Source: Deltaproteobacteria bacterium (GTDB taxonomy: Bacteria > Desulfobacterota > GWC2-55-46 > S146-73). From it: a DNA stretch of 6,317 nt. The position numbers were made by a program, and so were the translations under genes. The stretch lies in the NCBI GenBank assembly GCA_015492355.1, contig WGFF01000210.1:1-6317 (forward strand). The letters run 5' to 3'. Position 1 is the first letter of the stretch. Every line of letters begins with the position of its first letter. Of this stretch, positions 1 to 6,314 are shown in pieces. The notes under the pieces were generated by a model. That model saw only the letters and a program-made list of their open reading frames with translations, searched no databases and had not been told where the DNA came from.

Positions 1-1
1 G

Positions 2-1213
2 GGTAACAAGTCCTTTCAGGACCTGAGTCCAGGGGAAAAGCTCCTTGTAGCGTACAGGCACCTTGAGAGCCTTCGCCAGTTAAACGGTGGGTATGTTGCC
101 TCGCCCTACAGGGGAGAGGCAGGAGGGGATAAGTACAACGTCTACTGGCTCAGGGACATAATGTATGCCACCTATGCCAACGAGTACGTGGGTGCCTATG
201 ACAAGATGATAGAGAGTTACAGGCTCATACTCCGTATATTCCACAAATACCATCACAAGATATCGAGTGGTGCCAGGAAGCGTCATTACTTGGGCAGCTG
301 CGCCAACGAGGTGATACACGCCCGTGTCCACCCTGTAACCCTCGAAGAGATAACCCATGAATGGGGACACCACCAGCTCGACATATTCGGGCTCTTCCTC
401 TACAAGACAGGAGACCTTATAAAGAAGGGATACAACGTCATAGGCACAGACCGTACGGAAACACTCATCCTTCTAAGGGACATAGTCCTCTATCTTACCA
501 CTGTGAGGTGGCATGCGGACCCTGACTTCGGTGTATGGGAGGAGGGACCAGAGGTGCATTCATCGAGCATAGGCAGTGTGCTTGCAGGTCTCACCATGTG
601 GCACGACGATGGTTACTATCACTCAAAATACACAACCCCCATATCGCTCCATACCTACCTCCCCATACCAGAGGAATTCCTGAGGATGGGAAGGGAGGCA
701 CTCGACCGTATCCTTCCTGCGGAGTCGGAATCCCGCCCCTATGATATGGCACAGTTGAGCCTTATATGGCCCTACAATATCGTAAAAGAACCTCAGGCAA
801 AACAGATACTCCACAACATAGAATCGAACCTCGTAAGGGAACACGGTGTGATAAGGTATCCTGGAGACCTCTACTTCAACAGCAATCCCTCGGAGCCTTT
901 CGGGAATGAGGCACAGTGGCCCCTGGGGCTTGCCTGGCTCAGTATAGTCTACTCCAAGCTCGCCATGAAGAGCTTGAGGATGGATGATATGTTCCTGGGA
1001 TACGAAGACTTCCTCAAAAAGGCAGAGACCTATCTTGAGAGATGCGAAAAGGTAATGACCCCTGATGGTATGGTGCCAGAACTCTACATGAACGGTAAGA
1101 CTAACTGGAATGTACCCCTTGCATGGGCACAGAGTTTCTATATAGTTGCCCAGCAGAGCCTCAAAAGGGTGTACGAAAGGCTCGAGGGCAGAAAATCCCC
1201 TCCCCTGCCATAA
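2..1213 (+). CDS. GH15-family protein, phosphorylase kinase alpha/beta-like (5' end missing)
   Basis: The frame is open from the left edge, so the first in-window ATG (161) is internal and the true start lies outside; 403 residues are visible. Counting from base 2, it shows the GH15 landmarks in order: YWLRD at 48-52, WGHHQLD at 121-127, DFGVWEEG around 176-182, and PELY at 359-362 followed by PLAWAQSFYI. In glucoamylases the glutamate of the WE motif is the general acid and a glutamate before the last motif is the base; here E180 and E360 occupy those places, so catalysis is plausible. The pattern (WGHHQLD, a Ser-rich stretch after the acid, PELY, WAQSFYI) is closer to the N-terminal GH15-like domains of phosphorylase kinase alpha/beta than to ordinary glucoamylases. 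No signal peptide can be judged. The substrate is unknown; an alpha-glucan role is inferred from the family. It is first of three close co-directional genes. Confidence 0.85.
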   Translation, partial: GNKSFQDLSPGEKLLVAYRHLESLRQLNGGYVASPYRGEAGGDKYNVYWLRDIMYATYANEYVGAYDKMIESYRLILRIFHKYHHKISSGARKRHYLGSCANEVIHARVHPVTLEEITHEWGHHQLDIFGLFLYKTGDLIKKGYNVIGTDRTETLILLRDIVLYLTTVRWHADPDFGVWEEGPEVHSSSIGSVLAGLTMWHDDGYYHSKYTTPISLHTYLPIPEEFLRMGREALDRILPAESESRPYDMAQLSLIWPYNIVKEPQAKQILHNIESNLVREHGVIRYPGDLYFNSNPSEPFGNEAQWPLGLAWLSIVYSKLAMKSLRMDDMFLGYEDFLKKAETYLERCEKVMTPDGMVPELYMNGKTNWNVPLAWAQSFYIVAQQSLKRVYERLEGRKSPPLP

Positions 1214-1242
1214 CAAGAAACTCTTAAAATGGGTGCAATTGA

Positions 1243-2097
1243 ATGAACCCCGTTGCCTTCAGGGCAAGTCTTGTAAACATCCTCGGCAATACGTTCCTCT
1301 TTGTAATAAAGATATGGGCGGGCATGATCTCCGGAAGTATTGCACTCCTTTCAGAGGCATTCAGCTCCCTTACGGATATCGTATCATCCATTGCGGTATT
1401 TATATGCGTCAGGATATCCAACAGGGAGGCTGACGAAGGGCATCCATTCGGACACACAAGGGCAGAACCGATCGCTGGTCTTCTCGTTGCCATACTTGCG
1501 GGTATACTCGGATTCGAGATAATAAGGGAATCCTTTGAAAGACTCTTCCTCGGAAGGGACAGCGTGGTGGTCGGCACCTTTGCCCTCCTTGTACCTGTAA
1601 TCACGATACTCCTTAAATCCATCATGACCATCTACTTCAGAAAGGTGGGGAGAAAAGCCCACAGTCCTGCCATAATGGCGAGTGCGGTCGATTCCATGTG
1701 CGATCTTCTTGTAGCACTGGCTGCACTTGCAGGGCTTGTGGGTGTCAGGGCAGGCTACCCTGTGTTCGACCCGATCGCAGGGCTCATCATAAGCCTGTGG
1801 ATAATCTATACAGGCTACAGGATAGGCATGGAGAACATAGACTGCCTCATGGGCAAGGCACCTGAGCCCGCACTCATGGATGAGATAAAAGAGGCTGCAC
1901 TCGGTGTGGAGGGTGTGAAGGCTATAAACACGGTAAGGGCACACTACGTGGGAAACTTCATCCATGTGGAGATACACGTGGAGGTGGATAAAGACCTCTC
2001 AACCTTTGAATCCCATGATATAGGAAAGGAAGTGGAAGAGAAGATAGAGAACATAAAGGCTATAGAGAAGGCTTTTATCCATATAGACCCGGTGTAG
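1243..2097 (+). CDS. Cation diffusion facilitator (CDF) family metal transporter
   Basis: A 284-residue inner-membrane protein with the CDF layout: about six membrane segments (roughly 11-31, 35-57, 77-97, 109-131, 144-168, 173-193) and a cytosolic C-terminal domain from about 205. Family motifs include ADEGHPFGH at 63-71 between TM2 and TM3 and the C-terminal histidines H234, H241, H245, H258 and H280 (ending IHIDP). CDF proteins export divalent metals such as Zn, Mn, Fe or Co by proton exchange. The TM2 site reads S41xxxD45 where H/DxxxD is usual, and the TM5 site reads D150xxxD154 where zinc exporters have HxxxD, so the metal is uncertain; DxxxD in TM5 is more like manganese-type members. 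The start is fixed by an in-frame TGA directly before the ATG; a partial ribosome site GGGTG lies 7 bases upstream. It begins 29 bases after the GH15 gene and ends 25 bases before the helicase gene. Confidence 0.93.
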   Translation: MNPVAFRASLVNILGNTFLFVIKIWAGMISGSIALLSEAFSSLTDIVSSIAVFICVRISNREADEGHPFGHTRAEPIAGLLVAILAGILGFEIIRESFERLFLGRDSVVVGTFALLVPVITILLKSIMTIYFRKVGRKAHSPAIMASAVDSMCDLLVALAALAGLVGVRAGYPVFDPIAGLIISLWIIYTGYRIGMENIDCLMGKAPEPALMDEIKEAALGVEGVKAINTVRAHYVGNFIHVEIHVEVDKDLSTFESHDIGKEVEEKIENIKAIEKAFIHIDPV

Positions 2098-2109
2098 AGA
2101 CCTTCTCTC

Positions 2110-2115
2110 GGGGAG
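2110..2115 (+). promoter_or_regulatory. Ribosome binding site of the helicase gene, inside a small hairpin
   Basis: GGGGAG lies 7 bases before the ATG at 2123 and supports that start. It sits in the loop and 3' arm of a possible 5-bp stem, TTCTC (2103-2107) with GAGAA (2113-2117), loop TCGGG. The stem is weak, so any effect on translation is speculative. Confidence 0.6.
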
Positions 2116-2122
2116 AATAAGG

Positions 2123-3787
2123 ATGGACAGATTCTTTGAAGGGCTGGACAGGGAACAGAAAGAAGCGGTATTCTCGTCCTCGAGGATAGTCCTTGTTGTT
2201 GCACCCCCTGGAAGTGGCAAGACAAGGGTGCTTGTAGCAAGGTTTCTCCATCTCATTGAAAGGGATGTGGCACCCTCCAGCATAGTTGCGGTTACATTCA
2301 CCAACAGGGCAAGCCTCGAGATGAAACAGAGGGTCTCCACCCTTCTACCCTTTCCTCCACACACCCTCAACATAAATACGTTCCATCGTCTCTGCCTCGG
2401 TATCCTGAGAAGGGAACTTGGGGGATTTGTACTCTGTTCCAGGGATGGACAGATAGCCCATCTCAGGGAACTTGGCATCAGGAATCCAGAGGCTGGTGTT
2501 GAGAGGATATCGAGGCTCAAAAACCTGCTCTTCCATGGCTACAGGGATGCCACAAGGGATGAACTGGAACTCCTCTCGCAGTACCAGAACCGCCTTGAAG
2601 AGAGGGGGGAGCTGGACTTAGATGATCTGATACTCAGGACGATAAGGCTCCTTGAAGAGGACCCCGTACTTCTGGAGACCTACCGTGAGAGATTCACCCA
2701 CATACTCGTGGATGAGTACCAGGATATAAATCCCCCCCAGTCCCGTCTCATAAGACTACTTGTCGGCAACAATGGTGGGCTCTTTGCCATAGGAGACCCT
2801 GACCAATCGATCTACAACTTCAGGGGGGCGAATCTCAGGGGATTCTTGGAGTTCAGGGAACACTACCCAGATGCCTCCATCCTTACCCTCTCAACAAACT
2901 ACAGGAGCGCAAAAAGGATAGTCCACATGTCCTCCAGTGTCATCCAGAAAAACACCATGAGGATGGACAGGGCTGTGAAGTCCATAAGGGACGGTGGGGA
3001 TGTGATGGTTGTTGAATGTACCGATGAGAAGGACGAGGGGGAGTTCATTGTAAGGGAGATAGAGTCCATCATGGGGGGGCTTACAAGCCTTACCACAGGC
3101 AGAGAAAAGGAGGGGTTTCGGTTCTCTGACCTTGCGGTACTTTACAGGACAAACTCCCAGAAGGATGCCCTGAGAGAGGTCTTCTCCAGATGCTCTATCC
3201 CATACCGCATAATCGGTGAAAAGGACGACTCATTTAAATCCTTTGCAGACCATCTTAAAGGTATTACACCTGAAGGGGTATCCCTTTTAAGTGATCTCAT
3301 AAAGAAGGAAGCCATCTTAATGGGTATGGACGAGGGTACCACAGAACTCCTCACACACAGGGCATCCTTCTACGATACCCTCGGTATCGAGGAGGGGTTA
3401 AGGAGATTCTACGAAGACCTGTTGTTCATGGAACCGCAGGATACCTACGATGTGGAGGCAGACAGGGTCACTCTCATGACCATCCACATGGCAAAGGGGC
3501 TCGAATTCCAGGTGGTGTTCATAGCAGGCTGTAACGAGGGATTACTCCCACTGGCAATGAGGGATACAGACCTGGAAGAGGAACGGAGGCTTCTCTATGT
3601 TGCAATCACAAGGGCAAAGGAGAAGGTCTATCTGCTCTTCACAAAAAAGAGACGTATGTGGGGTGAGGTAAGGGAGACACCTCCATCAAGGTTCATAGAC
3701 GATATACCACGTGAACTCGTTACCATGAAAAGGACCGCAAGGAAGAAAACAAAAAAGAGGATGAAACAGCACGGGCTCTTTGAGTGA
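2123..3787 (+). CDS. UvrD/Rep-family superfamily 1 DNA helicase, compact form
   Basis: A 554-residue ATP-driven helicase of the UvrD/PcrA/Rep group, expected to unwind DNA 3' to 5' in the cytoplasm. All core motifs are present: Q motif with Q12, Walker A APPGSGKT (27-34), motif Ia AVTFTNRA (56-63), NTFH (85-88), Walker B DEYQD (197-201), motif III GDPDQSIYNFRGA (224-236), NYRS (259-262), motif V TIHMAKGLEF (453-462) and motif VI RRLLYVAITRAKE (488-500). UvrD and PcrA are usually about 700-750 residues. The loss lies mainly between the AVLYR block (338) and motif V, where only about 85 residues stand after the PYRIIGE segment and the usual GG..FFxRxEIKD and NPxDD motifs of the 2B region are missing. 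The C-terminus is a basic tail (about 534-550). The frame is uninterrupted, so this is a compact protein rather than a broken gene. It is last in the plus-strand cluster. It is not orthologous enough to call uvrD or pcrA. Confidence 0.93.
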   Translation: MDRFFEGLDREQKEAVFSSSRIVLVVAPPGSGKTRVLVARFLHLIERDVAPSSIVAVTFTNRASLEMKQRVSTLLPFPPHTLNINTFHRLCLGILRRELGGFVLCSRDGQIAHLRELGIRNPEAGVERISRLKNLLFHGYRDATRDELELLSQYQNRLEERGELDLDDLILRTIRLLEEDPVLLETYRERFTHILVDEYQDINPPQSRLIRLLVGNNGGLFAIGDPDQSIYNFRGANLRGFLEFREHYPDASILTLSTNYRSAKRIVHMSSSVIQKNTMRMDRAVKSIRDGGDVMVVECTDEKDEGEFIVREIESIMGGLTSLTTGREKEGFRFSDLAVLYRTNSQKDALREVFSRCSIPYRIIGEKDDSFKSFADHLKGITPEGVSLLSDLIKKEAILMGMDEGTTELLTHRASFYDTLGIEEGLRRFYEDLLFMEPQDTYDVEADRVTLMTIHMAKGLEFQVVFIAGCNEGLLPLAMRDTDLEEERRLLYVAITRAKEKVYLLFTKKRRMWGEVRETPPSRFIDDIPRELVTMKRTARKKTKKRMKQHGLFE

Positions 3788-3850
3788 ATCCAGAGGAGCA
3801 CACCATCCTGAACCACCCCTCCATGAAATACCGATGCCAGCCCAATAAAC

Positions 3851-3874
3851 TACCCCGCCGTAAGCGGTGGGGTA
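3851..3874 (+). terminator. Strong stem-loop: terminator or IS200/IS605-type right end
   Basis: Arms TACCCCGCCG (3851-3860) and CGGTGGGGTA (3865-3874) pair over 10 bp with one G-T wobble and a TAAG loop. It lies 63 bases after the helicase stop, where a terminator would be expected, but there is no T-run after it. Instead it is followed at once by TTCAACC; a GC-rich hairpin followed shortly by a TCAA-type sequence is how right ends of IS200/IS605-family elements are built. No transposase, TnpB remnant or left end was found, so it would be a solo end or a tiny non-autonomous copy. The role is unresolved. Confidence 0.5.
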
Positions 3875-3974
3875 TTCAACCCTAAGAGATTAAAGGATAG
3901 TAAAGACCATGATTATGATTCGAGTAGATACCTGATGGATAATCTTTTCGCTGGATAATTCTCTCAGGGAGGAG

Positions 3975-3990
3975 ACCTTCTCCAGAAGGT
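3975..3990. terminator. Small hairpin before the acdB end
   Basis: ACCTTCT (3975-3981) and AGAAGGT (3984-3990) are perfect 7-bp inverted repeats separated by CC, followed on the plus strand by TTAAAC. It could serve as a weak bidirectional terminator between the convergent genes; the absence of a real T-run on either strand keeps confidence low. Confidence 0.3.
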
Positions 3991-4028
3991 TTAAACAGAC
4001 CACAATCCCTCAGTGAAACTATCCTCCC

Positions 4029-4730
4029 TCACCCTATCCTTGCCCTTGCATCGACTGCCATAACCCCCTTTTCATACACCATGAGGGGATTTATTTCCAG
4101 TTCCTTTATATCCCTTATATCCTCTATTATGTCCGCAACCTTGAGTATCACATCTGCTATGGCGTCTATATCCTTTGGACTCTCCCCCCTAAAACCCTCG
4201 AGCACTGGATAGCCCTTTATCTTTCTTATCATCTCCAGTGCCTCGCCCTTCTCAAGGGGCGTGAGGGCAAAGCTTACATCCTTCATTATCTCCACGAATA
4301 TGCCCCCCATGCCGAACATGACCACCCCTTCGAACTGTTCGTCCCTTATGCCACCCACTATGACCTCTATCCCTGGTGCTACCATCTCCTCCACAAGAAA
4401 ACCCTCTATCCTTGCAGAGGGCAGGCTATCCATCACATTTCGTACCATACAACGCCAGCTCTCCTCCATATCCTTGGGGTCTTCGATACCGACCCTGACC
4501 GCACCCACATCGCTTTTATGGATGACATCGGGTGAGACGAGTTTCAATACCACTGGATAGCCTATCTCCTCTGCCGCCTCTATGGCAGAGGTCACATCCT
4601 TTACTGTCCTTGAGTTCGGCACAGGCACCGAATATGCACCGAGGATCTCTTTTGCCAGTGGTTCCACTATGGTATTCTTTCCCAGTACCCTGTTCTCCGT
4701 TATGACCCGCTTTATATCGTCACGTTTCAT
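4029..4730 (-). CDS. acdB: Acetate-CoA ligase (ADP-forming), beta subunit
   Basis: This 233-residue protein is the ATP-grasp subunit of ADP-forming acetyl-CoA synthetase, which with AcdA converts acetyl-CoA + ADP + Pi to acetate + ATP + CoA (reversible). It carries the family signature LKLVSPDVIHKSDVGAV (62-78), with H71 at the position of the second active-site histidine described for the Pyrococcus furiosus enzyme. The glycine-rich loop FGMGGIFVE (139-147) is followed by SFALTPL (153-159), and the metal/nucleotide end motif ELEINPL (210-216) precedes VDARARI near the C-terminus. Length agrees closely with the archaeal beta subunit (about 232). Its ATG shares ATGA with the acdA stop, a sign of translational coupling, and an AAGG ribosome site (4736-4739) lies within the end of acdA. 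The substrate could be another acyl-CoA (branched-chain, aryl), since family members differ and specificity cannot be read from the sequence. Confidence 0.93.
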   Translation of the reverse strand: MKRDDIKRVITENRVLGKNTIVEPLAKEILGAYSVPVPNSRTVKDVTSAIEAAEEIGYPVVLKLVSPDVIHKSDVGAVRVGIEDPKDMEESWRCMVRNVMDSLPSARIEGFLVEEMVAPGIEVIVGGIRDEQFEGVVMFGMGGIFVEIMKDVSFALTPLEKGEALEMIRKIKGYPVLEGFRGESPKDIDAIADVILKVADIIEDIRDIKELEINPLMVYEKGVMAVDARARIG

Positions 4731-6115
4731 GACCGCCTTCTACCACCCCGCTGAGAGGTCTTTGAGAGTACCCAGCCTGCCCGTGCAGAACTTTCTGGTG
4801 TCGTGAAGACAGGAAAGCCGTACTTCCTGAAGAGTGCCCTCTTCTTCCTTGCATACTCACCCCCTGGGGAGCAGATGATAACTGGTTTTTTTATAGCCCT
4901 TGCCTTTCTGGCGAGTATCTCTGGAAGTCTGTCTGTAAGCCCTGGTGGTCCCCACAACGCAGCCACAATAGCCATATCGAACCTCTTGTTCCTCAGTGTA
5001 CGTTCAACAGCCTTTGCAAAGAGTTCATCCGTGACACTGCCCGTGAGGTCGAGGGGATTACCTACTATGAAAAATGGTGGAAATTCCTTCTCTATCCTCT
5101 TTTTCAAATCCTCTTCGAGTGATGGCACCTTGAGCCCGAGCTCACAGCATGCATCCGCAATATTCACACCCACACCGCCACCATCCGTGATGATTACAAC
5201 CCTGTTACCCTTTGGAGGATCGTACCTGCCCAGTGCCTTACAGCCATCTATAAAATCCTCGAATCCCCTGAGCTCTATGATGGAGGCCTTTTTGAATGCT
5301 GTCCTGTATATCTCGTATCTACCTGCCATGGCACCTGTATGCGAGCCTGCGGCAGTAATGCCAGGGGCGGTCCTTCCAACCTTTATAGCCATAACGGGCT
5401 TCTTCATGGCGCATCTTCTTGCAACATCTATAAACCTCCTCCCGTCATCTACTGACTCTATATAAATGGCAACCGCTCCAGTGGCATCATCCTCCGCAAG
5501 GAACTCAAGACAATCGGTCTCATTCACATCCAGCCTGTTACCGTAGCTCACCACCCTGGCAACCCCTATGCCCTCTGAGGCGAGTTCATCTATGGCAGTG
5601 AGGGCAAAGGAACCACTCTGAGAGAGTATGGACAGCCTTCCCCTCCCGGGTCTCTTCACCCTGTCCCTGGGTATGAAGAACGTATCGAGCCCTGTCACCG
5701 CATCGAATACACCCATGCAGTTCGGTCCCACTATCCTTATGCCAGACCTGCTGGAAAGCATCCTGAGTTCCCTTTCAAGTAGCCTCCCCCTTTCGTCCTT
5801 CTCTCCAAAACCACCGCTTATAACGATACAGCCCTTTACAACACCCTCTCCATCCTTCACCACATCCACTACCTCCTGGGCAGGTATCGCCAGTATGGCA
5901 AGGTCAACAGGCTTTCCTATCTCCCTGAGCGATGGATAACACCTCAGCCCCCTTACAGTGGTGTATTTGGGATTCACAGGATAGACCTCTCCCCTGTAGC
6001 CAGAACCCTCAAGGCTCTCCATTATTATATGCGATATCTTACCTGGTGTGGGTGATGCACCCACAACCGCAACAGACCGTGGATCGAACAGAAAGTCGAG
6101 CCTTCCCACGCTCAT
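4727..6115 (-). CDS. acdA: Acetate-CoA ligase (ADP-forming), alpha subunit
   Basis: This 462-residue CoA-binding and phosphohistidine-bearing subunit is related to the succinyl-CoA synthetase alpha chain. It starts with the CoA-binding Rossmann fold (VAVVGASPTPGKISH, 15-29), followed by PVNPKY (46-51), IVGPNCMG (128-135) and LSQSGSFA (164-171). The phosphorylated loop AAGSHTGAMAG carries H259, matching His257 of the P. furiosus alpha subunit; E220 in YIES lies where the histidine-stabilising glutamate is found. The second ligase domain (VIITDGGGVGV, about 308-318; GNPLDLTGS) completes the chain, and a short basic tail ends it. Many bacteria have alpha and beta fused in a chain of about 700 residues; here they are separate genes, alpha first, overlapping by 4 bases. 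The start at 6115 is backed by AAGGAG 4 bases upstream; a GTG two codons in would also have usable spacing. The leader consists of 79-bp repeats. Substrate preference beyond acetate is not determinable. Confidence 0.94.
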   Translation of the reverse strand: MSVGRLDFLFDPRSVAVVGASPTPGKISHIIMESLEGSGYRGEVYPVNPKYTTVRGLRCYPSLREIGKPVDLAILAIPAQEVVDVVKDGEGVVKGCIVISGGFGEKDERGRLLERELRMLSSRSGIRIVGPNCMGVFDAVTGLDTFFIPRDRVKRPGRGRLSILSQSGSFALTAIDELASEGIGVARVVSYGNRLDVNETDCLEFLAEDDATGAVAIYIESVDDGRRFIDVARRCAMKKPVMAIKVGRTAPGITAAGSHTGAMAGRYEIYRTAFKKASIIELRGFEDFIDGCKALGRYDPPKGNRVVIITDGGGVGVNIADACCELGLKVPSLEEDLKKRIEKEFPPFFIVGNPLDLTGSVTDELFAKAVERTLRNKRFDMAIVAALWGPPGLTDRLPEILARKARAIKKPVIICSPGGEYARKKRALFRKYGFPVFTTPESSARAGWVLSKTSQRGGRRRS

Positions 6116-6119
6116 GACA

Positions 6120-6125
6120 CTCCTT
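6120..6125 (-). promoter_or_regulatory. Ribosome binding site of acdA at the repeat boundary
   Basis: On the minus strand AAGGAG precedes TGTC and the ATG. Its first two bases are the end of the repeat's GCAAAGCAA; the similarity to the repeat units stops at this point. The GC-rich hairpin of the nearest unit ends 17 bases before the start codon, so it lies next to, but not over, the ribosome site. No promoter could be recognised; it must lie in the array or beyond the window. Confidence 0.7.
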
Positions 6126-6132
6126 GCTTTGC

Positions 6133-6155
6133 TTCAGGGGGTTACACCCCCTGAA
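6133..6155. repeat. GC-rich hairpin of repeat unit 1
   Basis: Arms TTCAGGGGGT (6133-6142) and ACCCCCTGAA (6146-6155) form a perfect 10-bp stem with loop TAC. Its top base pair is T-A, where units 2 and 3 have C-G; this compensatory change points to selection or copying of the folded form. Confidence 0.9.
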
Positions 6156-6191
6156 ACCCCCGGGGATTACTAAGGTATGTATCTATCATAA

Positions 6192-6208
6192 AAGCAACTG
6201 CGTTGCTT
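6192..6208 (-). repeat. Second hairpin of repeat unit 1, terminator-like on the minus strand
   Basis: AAGCAAC (6192-6198) and GTTGCTT (6202-6208) pair over 7 bp around TGC. Read on the minus strand the stem ends in a TTTT run (6193-6190), so transcripts heading for acdA would meet a weak intrinsic-terminator-like structure in each unit. Confidence 0.6.
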
Positions 6209-6210
6209 GC

Positions 6211-6234
6211 TTCAGGGGGCTGCCGCCCCCTGAA
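6211..6234. repeat. GC-rich hairpin of repeat unit 2
   Basis: Arms TTCAGGGGGC (6211-6220) and GCCCCCTGAA (6225-6234) pair perfectly over 10 bp with loop TGCC. Confidence 0.9.
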
Positions 6235-6270
6235 ACCCCCGGGGATTACTAAGGTGGATATCTATCATAA

Positions 6271-6287
6271 AAGCAACTGCGTTGCTT
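6271..6287 (-). repeat. Second hairpin of repeat unit 2, terminator-like on the minus strand
   Basis: AAGCAAC (6271-6277) and GTTGCTT (6281-6287) pair around TGC, extended to 8 bp by A6270-T6288. As in unit 1, a short T-run follows on the minus strand. Confidence 0.6.
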
Positions 6288-6290
6288 TGC

Positions 6291-6314
6291 TTCAGGGGGC
6301 TACCGCCCCCTGAA
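6291..6314. repeat. GC-rich hairpin of repeat unit 3
   Basis: Arms TTCAGGGGGC (6291-6300) and GCCCCCTGAA (6305-6314) pair perfectly over 10 bp; the loop TACC differs from unit 2 by one base. The window ends three bases later, so the rest of the unit and the array length are unknown. Confidence 0.88.

Larger units (their letters stand above)
3788..4028. other. Convergent intergenic region
   Basis: The 241 bases between the helicase stop and the acdB stop hold two hairpins (listed separately), a short direct repeat TGGATAAT at 3936-3943 and 3952-3959, and an 8-bp inverted pair AGGGAGGA (3966-3973) / TCCTCCCT (4022-4029) that could close a longer structure up to the acdB stop codon. No convincing gene or RNA was recognised. 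Transcription from both sides must end here or overlap. Confidence 0.6.

Noticed and set aside
161..163. ATG at 161 as the start of the GH15 gene
   Set aside because: The same frame is open to the left edge and carries the conserved YWLRD motif just before this ATG, so it is internal.
623..1216. 197-codon minus-strand open frame
   Set aside because: It is antisense to the GH15 coding region with no family resemblance.
1384..1977. 197-codon minus-strand open frame
   Set aside because: It is antisense to the CDF transporter and shows only mirrored codon composition (His, Tyr, Cys rich).
3790..3885. Plus-strand open stretch reading through the hairpin, ending LPRRKRWGIQP
   Set aside because: It has no convincing start or ribosome site, and the end is just translation of the stem-loop arms; it was examined as a TnpB C-terminal remnant but lacks any zinc-finger or RuvC residue pattern.
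3909..3935. Mini-ORF MIMIRVDT in the convergent gap
   Set aside because: Eight residues without a properly spaced ribosome site; open frames of this size are expected by chance.
3936..3959. Direct repeat TGGATAAT
   Set aside because: Two 8-base copies 16 bases apart with no palindrome or promoter context; too short to distinguish from chance.
4803..5465. 220-codon plus-strand open frame
   Set aside because: It is antisense to acdA, which has full family motifs; the frame has no recognisable domain and is low-complexity in Ser, Pro and Leu.
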